Origin: a virus
DNA length: 28,174 bases
IMG/VR virus record: IMGVR_UViG_3300027749_000409
Coordinates: 1 to 28,174 of that record
Direction: 5' to 3' (one strand)
The notes beneath the pieces are model-generated. The model worked only from the letters and a program-made list of their open reading frames with translations, did no database searches and was not told the origin of the DNA. The first letter of the stretch is position 1. Each line of letters begins with the position of its first letter. Made by a program: the position numbers and the translations under genes. Shown here piece after piece: positions 19,101-24,772 of the stretch.

Positions 19101-20912
19101 AACCAATGGAGCTTGTAGTACCCCATCAAATCTTGTGTTCACACCTTGGTCAAAAGGCAAGGTGTCAAATGGCACAGGGATATTATCTGTGTATTTTTCA
19201 GGAGTATAAAAATCATCAACCAATAACAAACGTATAGCTGTACCCACTCCTTCCACATAGTAGGAATTATTTTCATAGCTGGCAGGAATAGTGGTGCCTT
19301 GGAATTGCACTTTCAATCCATTGGTAAATGTTATACCATTTGGACTGGTATACTGGGTTCTGCCCAGGATATCTGTGATATCTAGCACTGCCAGTGCGGT
19401 GGTATCTACCAGTTGTATGGTTCCAAACATGTTTGGATCTTGACCATCTTGGTAATATAACAAATCGATAGCACTGGTCAGCAACGGCATTATGACCACG
19501 TCCAGATCAACTTGTGTATACCAAGTGGTACTGGCATATTGGACTCCAAACTGTACGTTAAATTTGGTCAGCACCGACATAGCTAAAATATTACTCAGTG
19601 ATATGTAAAGATTCCCACTGCCATCGGGTACATAGCTTATGAGCCATACACTGTTTTGTACCGTTGGCTGAATGATTACTACAGTTCGACCATCAAGATT
19701 GGTTATGCCATCTATGCCAGTGGGGTTAGTTTCAAAAAAGGTCGATACCAAGACGCCGTCAATTTGATTGAATTCTAGTTCGCTTATCAGATCCACAGTA
19801 CCGGCTGGTTGATTGGGTATGCTACCGATGGTTGGCATGTTGTAAAAATTACTTTGTGCGTTAACCGCCGGTGTGTTGAATGTAACTGTGCCCAGATCTT
19901 CACCGTTGTTTACGACTCCGTACACATCGCGACTGCTGATGTTCGGAGTGGCTGGAATACGCCCGTTTACTCCCGGAGTTGTTTGTATATAAAATCCTGG
20001 ACCGGTACCGGGTGTTCCGTTTACAATATCAAATTGTCCACGCAAATTAAATTCCGTTGGACTACAATAGTACAGTGTGTCAGGAGCATCTTGTGGCACT
20101 GTAAATGTAATAAGCCCAGTGCTTGCACCATTGCGAGTCACACCCGAATTGTAAAGGTTGCTGGTTCCAAAACTCAATTCAGTTTTGATATAAAAACTCA
20201 ACGGTAGTGATTGAGTCAGATTAAATGTGTAGGTATTCCCTCTTGTCAAGGTCAGTGTTGGATTACTTGCAAAATCAATGACCCAATTTGTGGTACCATT
20301 GTTGGTCACGCGATATTGTATAGACGCTTGTGCATTTTGCGCCACATTAAAATTATAAACTCCGTTACGGGCCAATCGCAATGGAGGATTATTACCACGC
20401 TCTCCAGAAAAAGTATAGTACCCATTGTTGCGAGTCACTGTGTAGGTTGCATGCAAGGGAATGCCTGTGGCTTCCACTACAACAGCAGCAGGTCCAAGTG
20501 GTAACCAATAATATTGAGCATAGTTTACAAATTTGTCAAAATCAACAAACGGATCCCATGTGTAGTAGTCACTGGTATACAACGCAGACGGATCGGCAGT
20601 GACAGCGCCTTGCAAGGCCAATGCATCGTTTATTCCTGGATAGGTAATGATATCTACCACTGTATGTGAGTTGTCTGGATTGATCTGACAGACACCTGGC
20701 TCCAGCTGATACTGATTGCGCACAGCCGTTGGTTCTATCACATAGCCATCTTGAGGATTTACTCCAGGGCCTATACGTCTACCAACAAATCCTTGGCTTT
20801 TTTTGAACTTGGGTTCTTGGACCAGTTGATCCAGTGTTGCGGCCAGGAACTGTTGATTTACTGGTGTTTGAAATATTTCTGGAAGAAAGTCTACTGTGCG
20901 AGTAGTGGCCAT
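7188..20912 (-). CDS. Giant mosaic baseplate/tail structural protein, 4574 aa
   Basis: One uninterrupted frame in the gene order position of T4 gene 7 (T4 gp7 is about 1030 residues). Recognisable parts, residues approximate: a conserved start, VDFLPEIFQTPVNQQFL (8-24); a cupredoxin-like domain (207-294) with LYYC at Cys283; a phage-conserved block with NAWSRSNRWFH (610-640); and TTPWEMLGFSEKPIWWEG with YGPGPYTSDN (1362-1392). Next come a conserved core ending in carbohydrate-binding-like KPWQSNLRYTKGEIVRYKNN (1860-1910), seven FG-GAP-like blades spread over 2271-3105, and a G/T-rich VTGVFAVGQTVTGTGIP module (3450-3516). Further on are VEDYLQEVKPFHVQTLAF (3757-3774) and more carbohydrate-binding-like and tail-fibre (FTADG-type) modules to the end. 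The start follows GGAG at 20920-20923 and overlaps the gp6 stop as TAATG. No signal peptide or coiled coil stands out. I infer a baseplate-wedge or peripheral protein carrying glycan-binding modules. Confidence 0.8.
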   Translation of the reverse strand: MATTRTVDFLPEIFQTPVNQQFLAATLDQLVQEPKFKKSQGFVGRRIGPGVNPQDGYVIEPTAVRNQYQLEPGVCQINPDNSHTVVDIITYPGINDALALQGAVTADPSALYTSDYYTWDPFVDFDKFVNYAQYYWLPLGPAAVVVEATGIPLHATYTVTRNNGYYTFSGERGNNPPLRLARNGVYNFNVAQNAQASIQYRVTNNGTTNWVIDFASNPTLTLTRGNTYTFNLTQSLPLSFYIKTELSFGTSNLYNSGVTRNGASTGLITFTVPQDAPDTLYYCSPTEFNLRGQFDIVNGTPGTGPGFYIQTTPGVNGRIPATPNISSRDVYGVVNNGEDLGTVTFNTPAVNAQSNFYNMPTIGSIPNQPAGTVDLISELEFNQIDGVLVSTFFETNPTGIDGITNLDGRTVVIIQPTVQNSVWLISYVPDGSGNLYISLSNILAMSVLTKFNVQFGVQYASTTWYTQVDLDVVIMPLLTSAIDLLYYQDGQDPNMFGTIQLVDTTALAVLDITDILGRTQYTSPNGITFTNGLKVQFQGTTIPASYENNSYYVEGVGTAIRLLLVDDFYTPEKYTDNIPVPFDTLPFDQGVNTRFDGVLQAPLVPDYLTINRAGLDKNAWSRSNRWFHTDVITLTAEYNGTVPVYNQAARARRPVLEFRPNIRLINSGTESIGAVDIIDFTQTDALSTVNGSIGFTPDGYTLIAGSIVVFAADLDLEVRNKVYMVEFITPDTVPPLIAEPIINLIELYTAVSDQCIVSTYGFTWQGISFYFDGLNWIQAQEKTSVNQPPQFDIYDANGISFSNLDVYPSSNFTGSSLFSYAVGNGTADLVLGFPLTYLNLTNIGDIVFDNNFYSNSFNYTIDSVGFTTALSTGFVRQYTSRLTYQRELGWQDAVTPSQIRQQFRFVYDGTPLRLDIAVNNNTTVPAVQLFINANFIEPYDLATGTDNYTYTTTSNTTTITLQRVQVPGDLIEVQVLSDQISATGFYQVPINLENNPLNGNSNLFTLGTIRNHYSTIAQNLINLEGPVIGANNTRDLGNIIPYGLQILQQSAPLTLAGYFLRSEQYNIFNAIEFNSREYIKFKSLLLNTSITNDFVNMTVPQIVDESIAIINAGDTSISPFYWSDMLPTGSVVISNSTTVNPITTARFNTVQTYDFTTSNYLGLLVYVNDVILTRGIEYLVGIDTPTLTILIDLAVGDVVTINEYSATYGNFVPNTPTKVGLYPKFLPRMYLDTNYVTPAMVIQGHDGSITVAFGDIRDQVLLEFETRIYNNLKNDLNPVPLTIDEVLPGFFRTTDYTEAQLTQILGQDFLTWVGYNKLDYTTQDFLANNPFTFNYSTAGNRINGAVLDQGAWRGIYRYFYDTMTPNTTPWEMLGFSEKPIWWEGRYGPGPYTSDNLVLWGDLEQGLVADPVAPYIRPNFARPGLTSVIPVDSLGQLLPPIQSVVGLYNPNDFRKSWAVGDGGPVEASWWMSSSYPFAVMRLLALTRPAQFFSLFADRDLYKYSEEFGQYLYNKRYRLDGNGVQVYGNGVSKASYINWIVDYNQQSGLNSTDALTTDLANLDVRLCYRMAAWSNEQYLEIYLEKSSPESQNKSLRIPPESYNLLVYKDQPFGQIAYSSVVVEKVDTGWAVYGYSNSSPYFPIVVSAANGKLQTVSAGGATVQVPAQYTSNVVNIPYGYVFINRAMMVDFLLSYGQYLQSQGLKFTLIENGYTLDWPQMAQEFLYFSQQGWQTGTLINLNPAAGQLEASQVGAVVDNIYSYSPENMLLDQNRQTFATRNLIIQRNGDSFKINPEPTVGQAISFLNLRFTDYEHIIVFDNETIFNDLIYEPITGARQNRLYLNAFNSTDWNGTLDAQGFILNNNNVKPWQSNLRYTKGEIVRYKNNFWQAVALVQPKTQFDYNDWLKSNYDRIQQGLLPNLANKADQLANTYNTQTANLNSANDLLAYNLIGFTPRQYMVDLNLDDVSQVNLYQQFIKTKGSKRATDLFTRVNLAKESGQYQIYENWGVLIGAYGANANRSYFEINLNEANLTSNPSTVQIIQPGVTSQANQTILLSNLWRESYRITDTDILPTIYPTMLDTALPSAGYVNLDDVDITVYSLDDPASISANINIIGTGTTIWVARDNSYSWNVYRCTPVPGQLTQITDNLNGTAVARFTQVSGLTFGDLVIVRYFASGVDGVYRVLSVPSPTTVVIAYSFTSTNQTTLTGTGLAWSLQTMRVAQASDVVDLPYASQLIPGARAWVDNNGSGHWEVIEKQQPFQTVQSLSATIPQSNSLYGASVAQTTNHFSLLTGSPAANSGVGAVYTARRIASSTSSGTYIPNTVITLSANGVSGFGNTVSWGDNNWAVVGADASGAGRGYATMLYQIPATNNYEITQLLTAGLNGNVVNSNAVSFGSATSISQDERWMYVGAADGNLVYTYGRVDVPEQTIAFTADGTTQSYTYNTAIQINYQKPDQLSVSVNNVLFNNPANYTINATQIIFNTPPPPGVTIIAARTTVTEFTSDGATDDYDLEPYLYIATNIDSLRIDVDKVLQRPYIDYTFAPGGTTVHFLIVPGNGTTITVQTQTYWQSAGVLDTSMLSPALPGDARFGTSISTSTDGRTILVGATMADTASVNNAGSVYAYDRSVIKYIVTDATQTTYAMPGASTAPIAVLLNGVFLTNTAQYVNGQFTISGSNIVLSSLVELVVGDNLEIETNQFQFVQTITAQAPEETSKFGQAVAICSNNCSLYIGAPQDSTVLTQAGSVERQVNQSRVYGVTSSLVANPTLTAGDTIRINDIEVAVPYAPTEQLLARLALAISPVAWTSTQQYYLNDRVMYNSLCYIALSTSIGSAQSPTNTSYWAQSFVIPNVNASLSSNLTFAGNGTTKIFFIGSVYTYPGSTPLVYLNNVLQIQNTDYTYNNASQQILFVTAPLNTTVVLVVTGKLILSVINVDAATSFNKLTVLPGMITVYYGAPSLFETLQFETFAYTQSLFSPNPNLYGLFGSAISVNNTSTNLVVGSPNGNVYQAMPFDGGETIFDDRSTIFNNPIANSGVAYTFDYLPSANETVSNPGKFVFGQQIYGNNLVPGDTFGYAVDYVYGTLIVGVPGADLGGSDNPNYGSTTVFENTNDVPAWTVLHEQQASVNIGLINSVYSFDKLLSSTQTYYDFFDPLQGTVLGVARRNIDYTGAVDPANYNTGTIHNNGNSWASDHVGEIWWDTDTVRFIDPNQDDIVYASRRWGQIFPGSRVDIYQWIESDQPPISYAGIGIPLSTTSYTVTSALTVNGIFATYYYFWVRGITTVASAQGKTLSTTAVASYIASPITSGIPYVAPLNASTVAIYNGKGFISASDTILHVEYDQQTAGSTANIHTEYEFVADGRADSFVNDSIYQKLQDSFCGVDVSGAQIPDPFLSPGMRYGVQFRPRQSMFVNRFTALENYLKRTNTIIAQYPITEIRSFNLLNSNEPIPAATTATATLASVAGNVLTVAGTVTGVFAVGQTVTGTGIPSSVTILALGTGTGGAGTYTISTSLTISAVLITGTTGYNATVATLEILSYQNLSAVNLGYLYLVLSDSSQNGRWTVYQVVTDGTQRSTQLVRIQNYDTRNYWSYVNWFRPGYNSTIQPIAQVTNTAALQTLSLTTAPIGSSVRVTDNGQGKFEIYLRTVTGWDRVGLQDGTIQFDQDLWDYAAGPYGFDAEVFDAQYFDQEPVIETRKIIQAINQELFIDDLLIYRNQLLILMFKFIYTEFSAPSWLTLSSFIDVDHRLRGLQPYQLYQKDNQTFVEDYLQEVKPFHVQTLAFNLIYDGLDTYPGNLSDFDVPAYWDVELEVPQFVSPVLTPYTESLSLGETFVSDADSNAPVWGRQPWQQWFNNHTLSVNSITVLQGGTGYTSTPDVIIGMPWIATTTYSVGQQIYHINTGVNNLYTVTAAGTTGTDAPVFTLGSQLNGSATLTWSGTGASATAIVNLLTGTISGITVTNTGIGYITTPDVTLIGGGGALPAGYAVVPVMGNQLVRDFTVTLKFDRCEYVTTIFEWIPGESYVTGNRVRWNNTVWQAAENTNATVFDPNMWTVVLAENLNGADRTMGYYVPTPNMPGLSLPLLIPGTSYPGVMVTAPAFNQNPGFDVGNFDINPFDNITYGPEGFPTFSPIILDAVYSSAYVDPYLGLRATDINVDGGGYIDVFSSYAPEELVPGSEFDTMDFRIYNRPVTNYTANGAQVAFAAPTGATTVVVCVNNVIIAGTNYSYVAPTVTFNTPPAAGDIVVIIETAPAIPVVDSRIFQTMRNIQLNYSITQSGTTELTQPLAADDDEIFVDNASVLSAPNFELNQWGELTINAERIMYREIDYVANTVSGLLRGTVGTAVAAHETAAIVYNISRNMLFPEAYQNYIVSTSTLANGTATVFNAPNITISTSTTTWATTQVVTGVNITNLLFACSCTASSKLLIVGNPVVVSGTNSGTSTIVDYTNPTTYQISATNGSTQFTLVTPGNVSIDTTAGTTTGLTFTVGLAYYQGAVVVNSGSYYMALKDVPYYTAITNTEYWQPLSRAVQVYVGGILLSDDYYTVTAQAPVSVTLDSAPADGVDVTILVRRIEIPSS

Positions 20913-23900
20913 TAAATTACTCCACTACCAGGTGCTGTTTGTAAATTGGTGCTGGTAAGCGCAGTTATAACTTCTACATCATTGACTGTGGCACCGTTCA
21001 CAAATATCTGATTGGGAGCTGATCTTATTTCATACAAGTCGCCAAAACTTTTCAGTGGATTGAGTGGTACCAGTACCACGCTACTGACCACATCACCAAT
21101 CTGCTGATGTATAAAGGCGGCCAATTCTGAAAAATAAAAAGTGTCACCAAAGTCCCAGGCTGCTAGATCAAAATAGGTCTCCATGGTAGCTACCACTAGA
21201 TTTCTTATTGCACTGGTACTGGCTGTGCTTTGTGTGTTTTGTATGACCTTTATGGTGGCTCTAAGTGCTGGATCAGCTTTGCGTCCAAACAAGGGTTGGA
21301 AATCCACGCTGTTTAGAATCATGTTGTCTGATATCATCTTGTAAGTTTGTAAACCCGCATAGGCTGTGTTTAACTCGTCGATTGTGGGTGGACTGGGCTC
21401 AACCACTGTGCCGGTACTGTCCCTCAGCCAATTTTGATATGCTGTATAGTATTGATTGGTGACCACATACAAATCAATGATGTTTGTGCTGCCCGGGTCA
21501 ATCCTGCTGGTCAACGGACTGTTGTGCCGGTATTGAAAATACAAATCCTGTCTACCTATCTGTGCGATATAAGTTTGGTCAACTATTAGGTCGTAGTTTC
21601 CTACAGTATCTTCTGTCAAGAGATAAAACACCTGACTGGTGATTGGCAATCCTGGATATTGATTGTAGGCATAAAATACCTGGCCTGGCGTGAATTGTGT
21701 CTGGATCAATCGTATAGAATCCAATGTAGGATACAGGCTGTTTACCACACCGTTGGCAAGCAGTAGATACCTTTGTAAATTGTCAAAGTCTAAAGTTTGC
21801 TGGAAAAATACCAGCTTGTTGTTGGCATCCACCTGTGGGGCCACGATATCATCAAAAAAGTCTGGGTTGGCAGGTATGGCAGTTCCGGGTCTATTTTCAA
21901 AGCTGACTTCAACTTGAAAATCATCAGTGAGTCCATCAGTCAATACTGGCTGATCAATAATGGTCAATCTGGTATCATCTGGCAACGGATAGTTCACATC
22001 TGGTTGGCTGTTTATTTTGAGTACATTGACAAAGTCTCTGATCACGGTGCCGGTGCGACTGTCGTAGATTGGATTTGGCGTGTAAAAGAAAAATCTTGTT
22101 TGGGCAACACTGGCGAAATAATAATTGAGTGCTCTTGATACCACTGTGTAGGTGGCACCATTTGTGGTGGCCTGTATCAACCAACTGGCATCAAGATTTA
22201 TGCCGGCAGTGCTTTGTGCGTTGGTCAAACTGAAATTGGCATCAGTATCCAAATTGCTGCTGGTAATCAGGTACCAGGTCGAAGTAAGATTATCGTAGCC
22301 CAGTCCAAAGTTCTGATTAAGGAATATTTGATTTACTATTTCCTGTTTAAGAGCAATTGGAATATCTGTAATCAAGATAGGAATTACTTCAAACGGTACC
22401 GCGCCGGTTGGCACATAGGTGTTTAACACCACCGGTCCTACTCCGTTGGGCAAATTCCCTAATCCCTGTGCTGTGCCAGATAGATACACTGCCGTAGGGC
22501 TGGCCCACAGTTCTGTTTTTTCACCAGGCAGACTAGCAGTACCAACTTTTAAATTATTTTCAGCATCAAAGAAATAGCCCGCAGGTGGCACAAATTTAAC
22601 CAGGCTGCCAGCCAATATGTAGCGAGCGTTATTGCTGGTATACTGTCCTATTGGAACTGGAATATCTGTGTTATTTTGGAAATATCCAGTGGTCTCATTG
22701 TTTATCACTGTGCTCTGATGCCAGTTCAAGTTCAGTGCAGCTAAATTTGGTCTTGGAAAGTTAGCATAATAAAATTGAGTTGACCCTGCAACACTTAACA
22801 ATGGATTGATCTGATTGTATACCACATCGCTGATGTCATTGATGCTGACCCAAGAAAATTGAAATGCCGGAGTCGCATTGTATTCAAACAAGGCACCGTC
22901 GCTGGCAAAAATATTAGTGCTGGAATATTTTCCAGTGCCGTCAACCAGGTCAAGATATCTGCTGGTACCAATACTGGCACGATTTACCGCTGTGCTTTTT
23001 AATATGCTGTTATATTGTGTGAATGGAAAGTTACTGTAGTCTTCTCCGTTGACCATTCTATTCTGTGTGTAATACTGTGCAGGAGCACGTTGCTTGATCT
23101 CAGCAATAGTCTCTCTAGACTGGGCATTGGTCACAGGTTGCGTGATCCCGCAGGTGAATGTCAGTGTTTCAATCTGTCCAGTGCGACTCACATAGCTGAT
23201 GGGAATCTGTACACTTTGCATTTCTTGAGGATTGATTATATAGGTCAATCCATTGCTGGCTCTAACATAGGTCCTGAAAGTGCCAACAGGAACGGTACTG
23301 AATATGCCGTCGCCAAAATTCAAAGTGATCTGATCATTGACTCGACTGGCAATACTGTAGATGTTTTGTGTGCCTGCGGCCAACTGTTCGACTGCGGCTG
23401 CATAAACACTTTGCACCGATCTCCAGAACGCATTAATATTGCCCACGTTATCCAATTGATATAACCATACGTCGGTATTGTTGATGCCTTCAATGTTGAT
23501 ATTGACAGCACGATTGGTGATTCGCTCAGCTAGATTGAAATCTTGATTTTGTAAGGTGCCTTGTTTGAACAGGAAAAAGTATCCGGTGTTGGCGCTGGCA
23601 AATCCCAACTGGTCATTACGGAATAAGATATTAAATCTGCCATCGGGCAACGGAGGAGGTTCGTATATATAATCTTCACCAGCAGAAGTAGCATTGACCA
23701 CTTCAAAAGGCATGTTGACTCCATCAACAGTGGCCGTGTAAGGCACCACTGGCAGGAATCCAGGCACAAGATTGACGGTGTATTCCTGTGTGCTAACTCC
23801 CAGGATATTTTGACTGGCGCCGGGGCGGCCAAATCTTTGTGTGTTAACCAGGGCAGCATTGATAATGACTGTGAATTGTTCTTGCCAATCAAGATTGGTG

Positions 23901-24340
23901 GGGTCTGCCCAGTTTATGGTAAGATTAGCAAGATTAATACCGTTGTAGTCAAAAACACTTTCTGTGGTACTGATGCTGAATACTTTGAGATAGCCCGACG
24001 CTTCGGTGTTACGCAACGGTGTATAGCTGACCAGGTTGGCCAACTTGATCACGCTGTCTCTACGTTCAGCTGTGTCTAGGTAATTTTCTCTGGTGTTTAG
24101 ATCTGTTCTAAAAGCCAAGGCCTGGCCCATAAAGGCCATAACGTCAAGCAAGGCAATGAATTCACTACTTTCAATATAGTCATTGAATGTTTCTGGATAA
24201 TACAGACGCAAATAATCCACAAAACTTTTGCGGAGTGTTTCAAAATCATAACTTTGGAAGTCAGCTTCTCTATAGGTTTGATAGATCCGTTTCCAATCCT
24301 CAACGCCAAATATTACAGTTTGTCTTGTAGTCGTAGCCAT
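20912..24340 (-). CDS. 6: Baseplate wedge protein gp6-like, enlarged, 1142 aa
   Basis: Homologue of T4 gp6, which forms the continuous inner ring joining the baseplate wedges. The diagnostic N-terminal block is present at residues 33-120: FETLRKSFVDYLRLYYPETF, then SSEFIALLDVMAFMGQALAF, RTDLNTRENYLDTAERRDSV and ANLVSYTPLRN. The C-terminal region is also typical: ADPALRATIKVIQNTQ, then RNLVVATMETYFD and FYFSELAAFIHQQIGDVVSS (about 1020-1100). At 1142 residues it is much longer than T4 gp6 (660), with extra beta-rich sequence in the middle (about 450-900). The ATG has GGAA at 24346-24349, four bases away, and a late-promoter motif 19 bp upstream. It sits between gp25 and the giant gene, consistent with a wedge operon. 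Confidence 0.93.
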   Translation of the reverse strand: MATTTRQTVIFGVEDWKRIYQTYREADFQSYDFETLRKSFVDYLRLYYPETFNDYIESSEFIALLDVMAFMGQALAFRTDLNTRENYLDTAERRDSVIKLANLVSYTPLRNTEASGYLKVFSISTTESVFDYNGINLANLTINWADPTNLDWQEQFTVIINAALVNTQRFGRPGASQNILGVSTQEYTVNLVPGFLPVVPYTATVDGVNMPFEVVNATSAGEDYIYEPPPLPDGRFNILFRNDQLGFASANTGYFFLFKQGTLQNQDFNLAERITNRAVNINIEGINNTDVWLYQLDNVGNINAFWRSVQSVYAAAVEQLAAGTQNIYSIASRVNDQITLNFGDGIFSTVPVGTFRTYVRASNGLTYIINPQEMQSVQIPISYVSRTGQIETLTFTCGITQPVTNAQSRETIAEIKQRAPAQYYTQNRMVNGEDYSNFPFTQYNSILKSTAVNRASIGTSRYLDLVDGTGKYSSTNIFASDGALFEYNATPAFQFSWVSINDISDVVYNQINPLLSVAGSTQFYYANFPRPNLAALNLNWHQSTVINNETTGYFQNNTDIPVPIGQYTSNNARYILAGSLVKFVPPAGYFFDAENNLKVGTASLPGEKTELWASPTAVYLSGTAQGLGNLPNGVGPVVLNTYVPTGAVPFEVIPILITDIPIALKQEIVNQIFLNQNFGLGYDNLTSTWYLITSSNLDTDANFSLTNAQSTAGINLDASWLIQATTNGATYTVVSRALNYYFASVAQTRFFFYTPNPIYDSRTGTVIRDFVNVLKINSQPDVNYPLPDDTRLTIIDQPVLTDGLTDDFQVEVSFENRPGTAIPANPDFFDDIVAPQVDANNKLVFFQQTLDFDNLQRYLLLANGVVNSLYPTLDSIRLIQTQFTPGQVFYAYNQYPGLPITSQVFYLLTEDTVGNYDLIVDQTYIAQIGRQDLYFQYRHNSPLTSRIDPGSTNIIDLYVVTNQYYTAYQNWLRDSTGTVVEPSPPTIDELNTAYAGLQTYKMISDNMILNSVDFQPLFGRKADPALRATIKVIQNTQSTASTSAIRNLVVATMETYFDLAAWDFGDTFYFSELAAFIHQQIGDVVSSVVLVPLNPLKSFGDLYEIRSAPNQIFVNGATVNDVEVITALTSTNLQTAPGSGVI
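20920..20923 (-). promoter_or_regulatory. Ribosome-binding site (GGAG) of the giant gene
   Basis: GGAG lies seven bases before the ATG at 20912, inside the last codons of gp6. The TAATG junction, with a one-base overlap, supports this start and suggests coupled translation of gp6 and the giant protein. Confidence 0.6.
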
Positions 24341-24358
24341 AGTTCTTCCAGTGTTTTG

Positions 24359-24366
24359 TATTTATG
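24359..24366 (-). promoter_or_regulatory. T4-type late promoter motif (CATAAATA) before gp6
   Basis: The motif lies in the 45-bp gap between gp25 and gp6. Initiation at the T4 distance would give a 13-14 nt leader that just includes the GGAA ribosome-binding site. Motif, spacing and location agree well. Confidence 0.65.
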
Positions 24367-24385
24367 GAACCAATAATCTGGGCAG

Positions 24386-24760
24386 TTAAACATATGTGGC
24401 TACAGCTTGAACTTGATTAAAAAAGATGTTTAATCTTTGTGCGTCAGTGCTAGGAACCACTGTGAGTTCAAGTTGTAGCAACAGGCCGTTTTCTTGGGGA
24501 AATACTTCCAATGAACTAATGTAAATTCTAGGATCTCCAGCTGCTACTCTCTGTAATTCATCGTAGATGGCCCCGATAGTATCTTGTGTTTGATTTTCAA
24601 ATAGGTTATCCCACAATGTGGTACCGTACCATGGCAATCCTACCACTTGGCCTTGTCTGATGTTAAAAGCGTTTAGCAAGTCTCGCTTGATCAACTCAAA
24701 ATCAGTAAGCGTAAAGTACTTGTTTTGATTGATTGTGTTAAATCCAATAAAGGTTGTCAT
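24386..24760 (-). CDS. 25: Baseplate wedge protein gp25-like, 124 aa
   Basis: Member of the gp25/GPW family, the small wedge protein that helps anchor and initiate the contractile sheath. Family signature: DLLNAFNIRQGQVVGLPWYG then TTLWDNLFE (residues 27-55), with the R.G.....P.YGT.LW pattern. Next are GAIYDELQRVAAGDPRIYIS and a C-terminal beta-hairpin (LLLQLELTVVPS). The conserved EPR core motif of the gp25/TssE family appears here as DPR (76-78), a conservative change. Length matches the family (T4 gp25 is 132 residues). The start is seven bases after the stop of the upstream gene; no clear Shine-Dalgarno sequence is present. Confidence 0.93.
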   Translation of the reverse strand: MTTFIGFNTINQNKYFTLTDFELIKRDLLNAFNIRQGQVVGLPWYGTTLWDNLFENQTQDTIGAIYDELQRVAAGDPRIYISSLEVFPQENGLLLQLELTVVPSTDAQRLNIFFNQVQAVATYV

Positions 24761-24764
24761 AGTG

Positions 24765-24772
24765 TATTTAAC
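24765..24772 (-). promoter_or_regulatory. Weak late-promoter-like sequence (GTTAAATA) before gp25
   Basis: Differs from the NATAAATA consensus at one core position and overlaps the stop codon of the upstream gene, four bases before the gp25 ATG. It could be a weak variant or chance around a TAA stop. Confidence 0.2.

Noticed and set aside
23015-23464. 149-codon plus-strand frame inside gp6
   Set aside because: Antisense to a well-supported gp6 gene, no recognisable domain, and every real gene in the window is on the minus strand.
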